From: Shewanella sp. Isolate11
Lineage (GTDB): Bacteria; Pseudomonadota; Gammaproteobacteria; Enterobacterales; Shewanellaceae
Assembly: GCF_022398315.1 (NCBI RefSeq)
Contig: NZ_JAKEVF010000005.1
Location: 209,257 to 273,256, forward strand
Direction of reading: 5' to 3'
DNA: 64,000 nucleotides
Made by a program: the position numbers and the translations under genes. Positions 24,771 through 34,727 of the stretch are shown piece by piece (position 1 is the stretch's first letter; each line of letters starts with the position of its first letter). The notes under the pieces are model-generated. The model was not told the DNA's origin. It saw only the letters and a program-made list of their open reading frames with translations, and ran no database searches.

Positions 24771-25586
24771 ATGCCTGAATTACCCGAAGTCGAAGTCACC
24801 TGCCAAGGGGTTTCTCCTCACCTTGTCGATCAACAAGTTACTAAGCTCATCGTCCGTAATGGATCACTGCGTTGGCCTGTCCCTGAGATAGCTCAGCAGA
24901 TTGTCGGGCAAACAATCCGCAACGTTCGCCGCCGCGCAAAGTACCTGCTAATCGACACTGATGCGGGCACAACGATAGTGCATCTGGGGATGTCGGGTAG
25001 TCTCAGGATCTTGCCTAAAACCACCCCGCCGGAAAAGCATGATCATATCGACTTAGAAATGGCCAGCGGCAAGATTCTCCGCTTTAATGATCCTCGACGT
25101 TTTGGTGCTTGGCTCTGGTGTGAACTACCAGAACAAGCTCATCCCTTGCTGTCAAAGTTGGGACCAGAACCTTTATCTAATGCTTTTAATCTAGAACACC
25201 TGGCTCAGGCGTTGAAAGGTAAGAAAAAAGCCATAAAGCTATGTTTAATGGATAATCATATCGTGGTGGGCGTGGGTAATATCTATGCTAATGAAGCCCT
25301 TTTTGCAGCAGGCATTCATCCTCAAACCGAGGCTGGTAAGGTCGATACCGAACGCTTAACGCTATTGGTGGTCGAAGTTAAACAGATCTTAGCCAATGCC
25401 ATTAAACAAGGGGGAACCACCCTCAAAGACTTCACCAATGCCGAAGGTAAACCCGGCTATTTTGCGCAGAAGCTACATGTGTATGGCCGCGGTGGTGAAA
25501 CCTGTACTCAATGTGGTCATCTGCTAAGTGAAATCAAGCTAGGACAGCGCGCTACTGTGTTTTGTAGTCTGTGTCAGACGAAGTAA
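24771..25586 (+). CDS. mutM: Formamidopyrimidine-DNA glycosylase MutM (Fpg)
   Basis: Removes 8-oxoguanine and formamidopyrimidines and nicks the abasic site. The catalytic proline follows the initiator in MPELPEVEV. The helix-two-turn-helix contains NIYANEALF, and the C-terminal zinc finger has its four cysteines in CTQCGHLL and CSLCQ. 271 residues, as usual for the family. The stop codon abuts a palindromic repeat and a terminator hairpin follows. In several relatives mutM sits next to coaD, which here lies about 5 kb away on the other strand. Confidence 0.97.
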   Translation: MPELPEVEVTCQGVSPHLVDQQVTKLIVRNGSLRWPVPEIAQQIVGQTIRNVRRRAKYLLIDTDAGTTIVHLGMSGSLRILPKTTPPEKHDHIDLEMASGKILRFNDPRRFGAWLWCELPEQAHPLLSKLGPEPLSNAFNLEHLAQALKGKKKAIKLCLMDNHIVVGVGNIYANEALFAAGIHPQTEAGKVDTERLTLLVVEVKQILANAIKQGGTTLKDFTNAEGKPGYFAQKLHVYGRGGETCTQCGHLLSEIKLGQRATVFCSLCQTK

Positions 25587-25674
25587 TACCAATCGCAGTA
25601 ATTATCTGATCATTCTTGCTAGTTAACCTTTTCTGTTACAAACGGGCTGATCACTAATTTACTTTGATTGGTAT
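25586..25674. repeat. Palindromic repeat with ATACCAATC ends, long form
   Basis: An 89-bp element starting ATACCAATC and ending GATTGGTAT. It holds two CTGATCA direct repeats that bracket the 41 bp missing from the short copy at 4133-4180; outside that segment the two copies are identical. It lies immediately after mutM. Confidence 0.78.
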
Positions 25675-25695
25675 AACTCATACAAGTTTCTCCAT

Positions 25696-25725
25696 AAAAA
25701 ATGCCTGCAATTGCAGGCATTTTTA
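25696..25725. terminator. Bidirectional Rho-independent terminator
   Basis: A perfect 20-base palindrome ATGCCTGCAATTGCAGGCAT at 25701-25720 has an A tract on its left and a T tract on its right, so it can end transcription from mutM (plus) and from the GT-C gene (minus). Confidence 0.9.
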
Positions 25726-25759
25726 GTACTAACTCAACCAGCTTACTCTACTGAGCACA

Positions 25760-27484
25760 CTACTCTTTTAACCAATGGCCGGGATGATCGGTAAAATACT
25801 GATATTCCCTCTCAGGTTTAGGGCATTCGGGTTGCATATTGTCACTCGATAATAAAATCCACTCGTCGCGATGCGCTACACCCATACTACGTCCTCCAGC
25901 CACATCGAAACAACTCAGCTCGCCATCACTACGTACCAATACATAGCGATTCGGAGCCTGATTCATCCAGGCCCAGGCATTGCGTTGCTGCTCTTCCACC
26001 GAACTCAGGTAACTGAAATGGGTCACGCTCATGGGCGAAAACAAAATAAATTGTTCTTTAAACTTAATCAGCCCTAACTGCGCATCTTCGCCAATGACTT
26101 CAGCGGTATGTTTCATCAGCTCTCTTGGAGTACGCATATCATCGAGTAGACTATAACCCCAAGTGCTGATCAGCACCCAGCCCAAAACCGAAACAACACC
26201 CACTTTAATTAAGGCAAACTTAGCTCTCAATATCCAAAGCAGCCCCAGCCACAGCACACCCAAGGTGATAAACAAATAGCTAATATAAGTGAGATCGGCA
26301 CTATAATCGGCAAGTGCCTTAGCCACAGCGGGATGATGAATGTAGGCAAGTACGCCAGCCACAAGCAACACCACACCAAGGAACCACAATAAGCCACTGA
26401 CTAGCTTTTCAAACCAGACCTTAGGCGAGACCCCAGTTAAAATTGCCGAGCTAGCCAAGGCCAACATGGGCAGTGCCGGTAAAATATAGACGTTACGTTT
26501 ACCCGGACTAATACTGAAAAACAGCACCACTAATGCGACCCAAATCAGCAAAATTGCAATAGTGGGTTCAGCTTTCACTTTCTGTACCCAAGTTTTCCAA
26601 TAAGCAACCACCAACAAAGAGATAGGGAACCACATCCAAGGGATCACGCTAAAAACAAAAAAGTACCAAGGCTTGATATGATGCCAGGCATTGGCATAAC
26701 GCTCGCCGGTCTGTTTAAACAAGATATTGTTTTGATATGCAATAAGCTCAGGAGTACCAACCGATTGCACCGTTAACACCATAGGCACTAGCCAACAGGC
26801 GATGACTGCTAACATCACCAATGGCCCCACCAGACACAACCAGGTTAAGCGCCCTTGGAAACGTGTACGGTCTTTAAAGGCATACAGAGCAATAGGCAGT
26901 AACATCAATAAAGGCAAGAAACCCACGCCCTTGGTAATCACCCCAAGCCCCATAAAGCCCCAGCCTGCAAAATACCAACGCCAATGAGCGCCCAGCATAA
27001 AGTGACGAATTAACCCATAGCAGCCTAAGGTTATCCAGCACATCACCATGGCATCAATTTGGGCATTCTTAGCCTGCATCAAAAACTGGGGTACGATTAA
27101 TAATAATAACGCGGCATTACGTCCGACACGGACATTCCACAATCTCGAACCCAGGTCATAGACCAGAAACAGAGTAATGAATCCACATAGCGCATTGGGC
27201 AACAGAAAGGCGATTTTAAGATCGCCCGTTAATTGGTAAAACAACGCAATTGCCCACATAAAGACAGGCGGTTTATCGGGATAATACTCGCCACCTCGAG
27301 TAGGAAATAGCCATTGACCAGAAGTCACCATTTCACGTGCAACTTCGACAAAGCGGGGTTCATCAGCAGGCCAAGGCGAACGAAAGCCGATGCCAACCAG
27401 TAATATCAGAACCGCCATTAACATTAGCGTCCACAGCACCTGATAATAATCATCGCTATTGAAACGACGAGCAAAAGATTCCAT
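25760..27484 (-). CDS. GT-C family glycosyltransferase (ArnT/PMT-like)
   Basis: A 574-residue inner-membrane protein with about eleven to twelve helices and a short soluble tail. The first periplasmic loop has PWPADEPRFVEVAREM, the acidic DE motif used by GT-C enzymes (GT39/GT83) to bind polyprenyl-phosphate sugars; YYPDKPP and GKRNVYILPALPMLAL also match ArnT-like proteins. It would move a sugar from undecaprenyl phosphate to lipid A, protein or a glycan outside the membrane. Third in an operon after a GT2 and a TVP38-family gene. The sugar cannot be told; no L-Ara4N synthesis genes are present, so I do not call it arnT. Confidence 0.85.
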   Translation of the reverse strand: MESFARRFNSDDYYQVLWTLMLMAVLILLVGIGFRSPWPADEPRFVEVAREMVTSGQWLFPTRGGEYYPDKPPVFMWAIALFYQLTGDLKIAFLLPNALCGFITLFLVYDLGSRLWNVRVGRNAALLLLIVPQFLMQAKNAQIDAMVMCWITLGCYGLIRHFMLGAHWRWYFAGWGFMGLGVITKGVGFLPLLMLLPIALYAFKDRTRFQGRLTWLCLVGPLVMLAVIACWLVPMVLTVQSVGTPELIAYQNNILFKQTGERYANAWHHIKPWYFFVFSVIPWMWFPISLLVVAYWKTWVQKVKAEPTIAILLIWVALVVLFFSISPGKRNVYILPALPMLALASSAILTGVSPKVWFEKLVSGLLWFLGVVLLVAGVLAYIHHPAVAKALADYSADLTYISYLFITLGVLWLGLLWILRAKFALIKVGVVSVLGWVLISTWGYSLLDDMRTPRELMKHTAEVIGEDAQLGLIKFKEQFILFSPMSVTHFSYLSSVEEQQRNAWAWMNQAPNRYVLVRSDGELSCFDVAGGRSMGVAHRDEWILLSSDNMQPECPKPEREYQYFTDHPGHWLKE

Positions 27485-27492
27485 TTTAATCC

Positions 27493-28167
27493 CTATTCCT
27501 CTTCTACCAACTCATCGACTTGCTTACGCAGACGCGAGCGATAGAGATATGCGCCAATCACGCTAGAAACGATAAACAACCCGATGCTGACCACCAGCTG
27601 ATTATGGTCTGACAAGCCTACACCTGCACCGGCAAAGCTAAAGATAAACATCTGCGGCAGATAACCGATAAAACTGCCGAAAATAAAACCTCTTGCAGGC
27701 ACATGAGTCGCCCCCGCAAATAGGTTAGTGAGCAGGTTACTTCCTACCGGCAACAGGCGAATTAACAGCACCTTAAGCCAGGTTCTTTCCACAATAAGCA
27801 GCTCAAATTTATACAACTTGCGACTAAAGCGACGCTGAAGAGTGGAGCGAATTGTTAACCTTGCAAAGTAGAATGCAAAAACGCAACCGATTAAGGCAGC
27901 AACCGTTGACAACAAACCACCCAGAGCACCACCTAAAGCGAAGCCAAAGACAAAGGCAATCATTTGCCTTGGACCACCTACGGCAGTAAATAAGGCGCCG
28001 ACGAACAATAAACCCCATAGCGCCATAACGCCATTTTCATCGATCATTTGAGCAACCCAGTTGCTGTCGGTCACATGCTCAAATAGCCCTTGCTGAGTAG
28101 CAAAGGTCAGCAGAAGCAGTAAACATACGATCAACAGGGTTTTATAGAAACGCTTTCTCTTAGCCAT
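27493..28167 (-). CDS. TVP38/TMEM64 (DedA-like) membrane protein
   Basis: A 224-residue protein with about five to six hydrophobic segments. GGPRQMIAFVFGFALGGALGG (about 65-85) and LRLLPVGSNLLTNLFAGATHV (about 135-155) match the VTT/SNARE-associated domain of the TVP38/DedA superfamily. DedA relatives have been shown to recycle or flip undecaprenyl phosphate. It overlaps the upstream GT2 gene by 8 bp and lies 8 bp before the GT-C gene, so a part in handling the lipid carrier of this module is a reasonable inference. Confidence 0.85.
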   Translation of the reverse strand: MAKRKRFYKTLLIVCLLLLLTFATQQGLFEHVTDSNWVAQMIDENGVMALWGLLFVGALFTAVGGPRQMIAFVFGFALGGALGGLLSTVAALIGCVFAFYFARLTIRSTLQRRFSRKLYKFELLIVERTWLKVLLIRLLPVGSNLLTNLFAGATHVPARGFIFGSFIGYLPQMFIFSFAGAGVGLSDHNQLVVSIGLFIVSSVIGAYLYRSRLRKQVDELVEEE

Positions 28168-28891
28168 GAGAAGTGGTTTCTTGCTTGGCGATCTTAGCCA
28201 CTTTTGCGCGGCGTCCTAACCACATCACACCAAGAATATCGACAATGCCCACCCAAACGCGGTTCCAAGCTGTGTATTTCGACACACCTTCTTGACGGTC
28301 TCTATGATTGACCACAGAAATATAAACTTCTCCGCCCATACGACGTACTAAGGCAGGAATATATCTGTGCATATGATCGAAATAGGGCAAACAGAGAAAG
28401 GTTTCACGAGGAAATAGTTTTAAACCACAGCCAGTATCTGGCACACCATCATTCAATAATGCGTCTCGCACCTTATTGGCAAAACGAGACTGAAAGCGTT
28501 TCCAAGGAGTGTCTTTACGATTTTTACGATAGCCAGCAATGCAGAAATGTTGTGCTTGTATTTGTGATAGCTGCGCAAACATGGCCGGGATATCGGCAGG
28601 ATCATTTTGTCCATCCGCATCCAAGGTGACAATATACTCACCACTGGCGTGTTTTACTCCAGTTAAGATAGCCGTACTCTGACCTGTACTTTTTTCGTGA
28701 CGAATCGCTTTCGCTACACAGCCCATCTCTTTTGCCGTGTTAATGACTTCGCCAAAAGTATCATCCTGACTGCCATCATCTACGACAACAATCTCAAATT
28801 CGGTCAGGCCCTGTAAAGCTTGGCAAATCTCTCTCATAAGCGGGCCAATATTGCCCACTTCATCTTTGCCAGGTATCACTACTGAAATCAA
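28160..28891 (-). CDS. Glycosyltransferase family 2 (polyprenyl-phosphate glycosyltransferase-like)
   Basis: A 243-residue GT-A enzyme. VVIPGKDEVGNIGPL at the N-terminus, VVDDGSQDDT (about 36-45) and VTLDADGQNDP (about 90-100, the metal-binding DxD region) resemble dolichol- and undecaprenyl-phosphate mannosyl/glucosyl transferases. It lacks C-terminal membrane helices. The start is TTG at 28891 with GGAG 7 bp upstream. It should make a polyprenyl-phosphate sugar that the GT-C enzyme two genes downstream would use. First gene of the three-gene operon. Confidence 0.88.
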   Translation of the reverse strand: MISVVIPGKDEVGNIGPLMREICQALQGLTEFEIVVVDDGSQDDTFGEVINTAKEMGCVAKAIRHEKSTGQSTAILTGVKHASGEYIVTLDADGQNDPADIPAMFAQLSQIQAQHFCIAGYRKNRKDTPWKRFQSRFANKVRDALLNDGVPDTGCGLKLFPRETFLCLPYFDHMHRYIPALVRRMGGEVYISVVNHRDRQEGVSKYTAWNRVWVGIVDILGVMWLGRRAKVAKIAKQETTSHG

Positions 28892-29004
28892 ATCGACGCT
28901 CCAAAAAAATTAATCGCCAAGGATAATAACAAGCTTGGCATGATATTAATAAAAGACATTATAAATGCCTCAGACACTCTATGGTGTCTTAAATTTACAT
29001 ACCG

Positions 29005-30516
29005 TTAAAAACGGTATTCATAAGTTCCAAATAGCGTACCATCAGTATCATTGTCAGCCGTTTCAAATTCAGACTGAGAGACGGTGCCACCGACACTCAT
29101 CATCCCTTTCCAAATAGGCATACGATAGCTCAGTTCTAACATCAGCAGATCTTCTTTCGGAGGCTGTGGCGACCAGAGCCCACCTCGATTAACCCCATCA
29201 TTATTGAGTTGTGCGTAACGCAATATAGAAGTAAAGCCACGACTGTTAGCAAACTGCCCCACCACACCTAAGGCGTATACTTTGGCATCACTATCATAAG
29301 TACTACCATAGCTGCGACCATAATAACGTGAGCCACTCTGATAAGTACCATGCTCGTAAAAACAGTTAAAGCTGTTAGGGTCGAGACCACAGGCCACTGT
29401 GGTGTTAGAATATTCAAAGAACAATTTATATTGCTGACTATCGAAATCTAAACGGGTATCTGTACCCACTAAATAGCCACAATCTGCCAGTTCCCAAGGC
29501 ATAGGACCTTTTGAATCTTCGCAAGTTCGCTCGAGATAAATTCCCACCGGAATATCAAACCAAGTATCGCCATAACGAATATCGAAACCCGCCATCTGAT
29601 TACCCACGGCAGACTTCAATGCCGGATCGCAATTAGTTGAACCATCAGGACAAATACTTTTGCCTGCAAATGCATCCAATAAGGTGGTAAATCCACACTC
29701 CTGACCATCACCACAGAACATAGTGGTCCAAGACAAACCAATTTCTATCTGCTGAATAGGTCTAATCGTGCCGCGAAAATTCCACAGCAAGGGATTTTCA
29801 ACCGCACGATCATCATCGTTCAGCCAGGTTACCCCAGCGGTAAAGGTCCAAGGGCCAATCCAAGACAACCAAGGAGTTTCAAATGCGGCGGCATTATTGC
29901 GACTTATCATCAAAGAAGGGGCGGGTCGCGCATTATTAGACTTGATTAATCCAGTATCGAAGCCGGGTCCCCACCACTGCTCGACGCTTCCCAGTGTGAC
30001 CATCCAATTACCGAGCGCCATTGCAACATAAGAATCATCGAGGCGAAATGACTGATCATCCTCGGCATCGAAATTACCTGAGCCACTGATCTTAAAGGCA
30101 AAACGGTCACCCATATATTCATGAGAGGCTTTTAACTCGCCACGCTCACGATAGTCTGAACCGAAATGCTGAAAACGAGCAGCATCGGTGGCTCCCGCCA
30201 ACTTAATACCCGTATTGCCCCGATTAGTTAGTGCATTTTGATAATAAAAATTCACTCGCGCAAAGGCCTCGGTTAAGGCTGGACTCAGAGTCGAAGGCTC
30301 AACTTTACTCAGGTCAGCACCAATACCTGCCCACATCAAGGGGTAAGTATTTATCGGCACGGTAATAACACCTTCATCGGCTAATGCTTGAATATCGGCG
30401 CGTAAATAGATATCTGAAACATCAACCCAAGGCGCAGCAGAAACCAGAGAGCTAAACCATAAACTCACGACCGAAATGGCCGTTAAAAGATAAACTTGTA
30501 TTTTTTTCATTAACAA
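29005..30516 (-). CDS. Wzi-like capsule assembly outer-membrane protein
   Basis: A 503-residue protein with a signal peptide (cleaved near VSAAP, residue 28) and alternating beta-strand pattern ending in a terminal F (TYEYRF), as in an outer-membrane barrel. The N-terminal WVDVSDIYLRADIQALADEG matches the alpha-helical start of Wzi-family (capsule assembly) proteins. The start is probably TTG 30516 with AGGA 5 bp upstream; ATG at 30510 is an alternative. It begins just after coaD and is likely cotranscribed. It may tether or assemble surface polysaccharide; no capsule synthesis cluster is in the window. Confidence 0.82.
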   Translation of the reverse strand: MLMKKIQVYLLTAISVVSLWFSSLVSAAPWVDVSDIYLRADIQALADEGVITVPINTYPLMWAGIGADLSKVEPSTLSPALTEAFARVNFYYQNALTNRGNTGIKLAGATDAARFQHFGSDYRERGELKASHEYMGDRFAFKISGSGNFDAEDDQSFRLDDSYVAMALGNWMVTLGSVEQWWGPGFDTGLIKSNNARPAPSLMISRNNAAAFETPWLSWIGPWTFTAGVTWLNDDDRAVENPLLWNFRGTIRPIQQIEIGLSWTTMFCGDGQECGFTTLLDAFAGKSICPDGSTNCDPALKSAVGNQMAGFDIRYGDTWFDIPVGIYLERTCEDSKGPMPWELADCGYLVGTDTRLDFDSQQYKLFFEYSNTTVACGLDPNSFNCFYEHGTYQSGSRYYGRSYGSTYDSDAKVYALGVVGQFANSRGFTSILRYAQLNNDGVNRGGLWSPQPPKEDLLMLELSYRMPIWKGMMSVGGTVSQSEFETADNDTDGTLFGTYEYRF

Positions 30517-30517
30517 C

Positions 30518-31009
<492 letters not shown>

Positions 31010-31315
31010 TTAACGCCTTAGATGTAGCATAGTGTAGCGAGTTTACGCAAAGGATTGAACAATAAAAGCATTGTTTTACCAAATCATAACTTCGACATAA
31101 TCACTTTGCAGAGCTCCTTCGCCAATAGTGTGATACTCAGTCATCGGCAAGCCCTTTGAAAGAATGACCGCAATTTAGAATAAATTTATGTTTAAGCAGA
31201 ATAAACTCACTGCTGCAAATCATTTATCACTGTCTCTTTGGTCATAAATCAGCATAGGTATTTTGAGTGCCATGTCATCTTAGCAGTGCCAAATCACCTT
31301 AAATACCAAACAAAA

Positions 31316-31355
31316 ACACATCAGATAGACTTTCTGGTAAAATATGCTGATGTGT
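31316..31355. repeat. Inverted repeat ACACATCAG/CTGATGTGT in the coaD-hldD gap
   Basis: Nine-base perfect arms at 31316-31324 and 31347-31355 are separated by 22 bp. This lies in the 490-bp gap 30995-31484 between divergent coaD and hldD, which contains no ORF I can support. It may be part of the hldD regulatory region; there is no T tract to suggest a terminator. Confidence 0.35.
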
Positions 31356-31484
31356 CATCAATAAGCAGCAAGTACGTCTTTTAAGTTAATTACGCCTATC
31401 GTGCTGATCTGAGGTTTAGCTCAACAGCGGTAATCGGCTCAAAACAAGTACCAGTTTGCATCACTCAACCACTTGGAAAGTATT

Positions 31485-32438
31485 ATGATTATTGTCACGG
31501 GTGCCGCAGGATTTATTGGCAGCAACTTAGTCAAGTCACTCAATGAATTAGGACGTCGCGATATTATCGCGGTAGATGACCTAACCGACGGCACAAAAAT
31601 GTTTAATCTTGCCGATTGTGAAATTGCCGATTATCTAGACAAAGATGAGTTTCTTAGCCTAATCAAAGCCGGTGAATTTGACGGACAAGTTGAGGTCATT
31701 TTTCACCAAGGTGCATGCTCTTCCACCACAGAATGGGACGGTAAGTTCATGATGACCAATAATTATGAATATTCCAAAACCTTACTCCATTTCTGCGAGC
31801 GCAATGCCAGTCAGTTTATCTATGCTTCATCAGCTTCGGTCTACGGCGGTAGCGATAGCTTTATCGAAAAGCGAGAAGTCGAAAAACCGCTGAACGTATA
31901 TGCCTACTCTAAGTTCTTGTTTGATCAATATGTTCGCCAGCATTCATTCAAAACCCAAGTCGCAGGATTACGCTACTTCAATGTTTATGGCCCACGAGAG
32001 CAACACAAAGGCGGTATGGCCAGTGTCGCGTTCCACTTTAATAACCAAATCAAGGCAAATGGAATATGCCGCTTATTTGAAGGCGTCGATGGTTATGAAG
32101 ATGGCCAGCAATTACGTGATTTCGTTTATGTAGAAGATGTGGTCAAAGTCAATTTATGGCTATGGCAAAATGCCAGCGTCTGCGGGATTTTCAACTGTGG
32201 TACCGGCCAGGCTCAAAGTTTCAACGATGTGGCCAATGCAGTGATTGCCTATCACGGTACTGGCAGTATCGAATACATTCCCTTCCCCGATAAGTTAAAA
32301 GGCGCGTATCAGAGTTACACTCAAGCCGATCTCAATAATTTACGCGCTGCAGGCTATCAAGATGCCTTTAAGACTGTAGAGCAAGCCGTACCCGAATATT
32401 TAAACTGGCTAAAAGAACAGCATTTTATCGGCCAATAA
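31485..32438 (+). CDS. hldD: ADP-L-glycero-D-manno-heptose 6-epimerase HldD
   Basis: Makes the heptose donor of the LPS inner core. [20 protein letters not shown] at the N-terminus is the NADP-binding Rossmann motif, and YASSASVYG plus [10 protein letters not shown] supply the Ser/Tyr/Lys catalytic set. 317 residues, close to the E. coli enzyme. The ATG at 31485 has GGAAAG upstream and is preferred to a TTG four codons earlier. It opens the LPS-core region and is followed by a strong terminator. Confidence 0.96.
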   Translation: MIIVTGAAGFIGSNLVKSLNELGRRDIIAVDDLTDGTKMFNLADCEIADYLDKDEFLSLIKAGEFDGQVEVIFHQGACSSTTEWDGKFMMTNNYEYSKTLLHFCERNASQFIYASSASVYGGSDSFIEKREVEKPLNVYAYSKFLFDQYVRQHSFKTQVAGLRYFNVYGPREQHKGGMASVAFHFNNQIKANGICRLFEGVDGYEDGQQLRDFVYVEDVVKVNLWLWQNASVCGIFNCGTGQAQSFNDVANAVIAYHGTGSIEYIPFPDKLKGAYQSYTQADLNNLRAAGYQDAFKTVEQAVPEYLNWLKEQHFIGQ

Positions 32439-32460
32439 ATACGCTTATCTTGACGACAAA

Positions 32461-32492
32461 AAAGCCCCAAGCAATTTGCTTGGGGCTTTTTA
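32461..32492. terminator. Rho-independent terminator after hldD
   Basis: AAGCCCCAAGCAA pairs with TTGCTTGGGGCTT around a single-base centre, with A and T tracts outside. It suits termination of hldD and, in reverse, of the minus-strand HIT-cytidylyltransferase gene. Confidence 0.92.
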
Positions 32493-32526
32493 TTTAATCC
32501 ATGGCAATAGGATTAGCTGACCAATA

Positions 32527-33390
32527 TCAACTCTTAGGTGTGAGATTCAACTTTTGCTTCAACACCGTTGAACTGACATTCGGGGTGTAATCAAAATAGA
32601 CCATTTCACAGGTCACTGGAGGGTATTTACCTTTCCAGTCAGAACCGACCGAAATGGCATCTATTTGATATTGATCGACGACATCCTGCTTATTTTTATC
32701 GACCTGAGGGATCACTTCATCCACATAACGATTAGCCTCTAGAATCGAAATCCGCTCTTCAAATGGAATTATTGGTGGCCTGCCCTTAGATTTGATAATC
32801 AGCTCATCGGTCGACACACCAACAATAAGATAATCACATAACTCTTTGGTCTTTTTGAGAATATTTAAATGACCTTGATGGAATATATCGAAACAACCTG
32901 AGGTATACATGCGGCGATAAGGTTTACTTGAGCTGGCATCTTGTTGTGATAAGCCTATGCTACAAAAGTCGCTTTTTAAAGTTTTTAGCAACTCGTCACG
33001 GTAAATGGTTTCAAGGGCTAAATCATCACCTAAACTCGGTGGCTTAGGCCACTGGCTATCGAGAAACTCTTTGCCGCAAAACTCCACGGCAAACTCATAG
33101 CGAGGAATAACATGAAAATGCACAGCAGGATCAACCATCATCAACATTAAATAATTGATTTTGCTATACTCAAAACGCTGTGATAGTACCTTTTCTATGT
33201 CAGCAATAATTAATTTTTGCTCATCGGCGGCCAGATCGGATATCTCAGAATAATGATGTACGTTCTCCTTGCAGATCAACACCATTGAACCCAATGTCGG
33301 TTGACCCGGTCTAAGCAGCAAATGCCAATATTGGTAAGATTTAATCAGGCTAGACGGGTAATCAAATTTTCTTAACGTCGCGTGAGGCAT
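32527..33390 (-). CDS. HIT domain - cytidylyltransferase (TagD-like) fusion
   Basis: 287 residues. The first half (about 1-130) looks like a HIT hydrolase/transferase domain with HFHVIPRY at 91-98; the first histidine of the usual HxHxH triad is replaced (AVHFH). The second half (from about 160) is a nucleotidyltransferase of the glycerol-3-phosphate cytidylyltransferase type: TSGCFDIFHQGH (163-174, with HxGH) and NVSSTVLK near 261-268. It would activate a phosphorylated polyol such as glycerol-3-phosphate with CTP. The divergent gene next door is a CDP-glycerol glycerophosphotransferase-like protein, the enzyme that would use such a product. Confidence 0.85.
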   Translation of the reverse strand: MPHATLRKFDYPSSLIKSYQYWHLLLRPGQPTLGSMVLICKENVHHYSEISDLAADEQKLIIADIEKVLSQRFEYSKINYLMLMMVDPAVHFHVIPRYEFAVEFCGKEFLDSQWPKPPSLGDDLALETIYRDELLKTLKSDFCSIGLSQQDASSSKPYRRMYTSGCFDIFHQGHLNILKKTKELCDYLIVGVSTDELIIKSKGRPPIIPFEERISILEANRYVDEVIPQVDKNKQDVVDQYQIDAISVGSDWKGKYPPVTCEMVYFDYTPNVSSTVLKQKLNLTPKS

Positions 33391-33590
33391 AGGGATAAAC
33401 TCTTAAAAATTCTAGTCAATATTTTACGCTATTCGCCTTATAGCGTCCATTTGTTCTATTGATAGCCTTGATTTGAGGTTATCTATTGCTCCCCAAGCAC
33501 TCATTTAGGTAAGTTATGATTTGCGGAGCCGTTTTAACCTACTTTATAATCCAGTCGTCCATTAAGAATGACACTGACTAAGAGAGTCTT

Positions 33591-34655
33591 ATGTTAATCG
33601 CTTTTGATCTACTCAATATTTATTACCTGCCCCAATATAGCCCGATCATTGAACGGCTTAAGGCGCGAGGACATAGAGTTCAGATCATAGGTTACGCCAA
33701 TAAAAACGACACCCATACTTATGGCGATATTTTAAAGCAACTCGATGTCGAACTCTTGTGGGTTAAAGACGATAAGGAAGCTGCCAGTCTTTATCAAACC
33801 AATAAACCTGACTGGGTTTTCTTTGGTAATAAATTTAACTATTTAGATGAAGTACATCTGTATTCCAAAACCGCTCAACTGGGTCACGGCATAGGTCCCA
33901 AACCCAGTTATTATCATAAATCATGTACCCCAATGACGGTAAGATTTATCGAAGGCAGCCTGCGTCTAGAAAAAATTAATCAACTTTATCCCAACGATAA
34001 CTTCGTTCAGGTCGGTTTTTCTAAGTTAGACCCCATTATCAACGGTCAAGAACCGGGATTAGATTTAATCAAATTAGGACTCGACCCAACTAAACCTACA
34101 TTACTCTATGCACCCACCTTCAATCCAAGTTCTTTAGAATGCTTTCCTGATAATTGGCCTGCAGACTTTGCCGAGTTTAATCTTCTGATCAAGGCACATT
34201 CGATCACATTAACTCGAGAGCAATATGCTAAACAACGTGAAAAGCTCGCTCGCTGGACCACATTCGATAACGTCTATGTTGCCGGTGATCATGATCTTTC
34301 GCTACTCCCATTCATGCACAATGCCGACCTATTAATCAGTGAAGCATCAAGCACACTGTTTGAGTTTGCCGCACTGGATAAACCCGTTATCGTGTGTAAC
34401 TTTTTCAAGTTAAAATGGAATTATCGCGGAATATTTAGGTACCGATTCTACAAACGCTTCGGCAAAGATAACGTACTCTATAACAATATTGGTGCGCATA
34501 TTAACGCATACTCAGAACTACAGCAGTGTGTAAAGCAGCAACTTGCAGAACCACAGCAATACCATAAGCAACGTCAGCAATATACCCAAGATCATGTCGG
34601 GCCTACCGATGGCAAAGCCTCAGACAGAATCGTCGATTATTTGGAAAGCCACTAA
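33591..34655 (+). CDS. CDP-glycerol glycerophosphotransferase-like protein (TagF/TagB type)
   Basis: A 354-residue GT-B-like enzyme. LGHGIGPKPSYY (about 98-109), FVQVGFSKLDPI, TLLYAPTFNPSS and NADLLISEASSTLFEFAALDKPVI (about 244-267) follow the CDP-glycerol glycerophosphotransferase family (PF04464), which adds glycerol phosphate to sugars or teichoic-acid linkage units. It has no membrane helices. It is divergent from the HIT-cytidylyltransferase fusion with 200 bp between them. In this Gram-negative LPS-core locus it may add a phosphoglycerol-like group to the core or a surface glycan. The acceptor is unknown. Confidence 0.82.
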   Translation: MLIAFDLLNIYYLPQYSPIIERLKARGHRVQIIGYANKNDTHTYGDILKQLDVELLWVKDDKEAASLYQTNKPDWVFFGNKFNYLDEVHLYSKTAQLGHGIGPKPSYYHKSCTPMTVRFIEGSLRLEKINQLYPNDNFVQVGFSKLDPIINGQEPGLDLIKLGLDPTKPTLLYAPTFNPSSLECFPDNWPADFAEFNLLIKAHSITLTREQYAKQREKLARWTTFDNVYVAGDHDLSLLPFMHNADLLISEASSTLFEFAALDKPVIVCNFFKLKWNYRGIFRYRFYKRFGKDNVLYNNIGAHINAYSELQQCVKQQLAEPQQYHKQRQQYTQDHVGPTDGKASDRIVDYLESH

Positions 34656-34727
34656 TAACTTTCAGCATCATTGGCGCCTGAATTAAGCTCGCCAAATCAC
34701 CACTTAATACAAGGTATAGGCACAATA

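Noticed and set aside
31841..31852. GGCGGTAGCG resembling an ops/JUMPstart element
   Set aside because: It lies inside the hldD coding sequence (YGGS codons), not in a leader, so it is coincidental.
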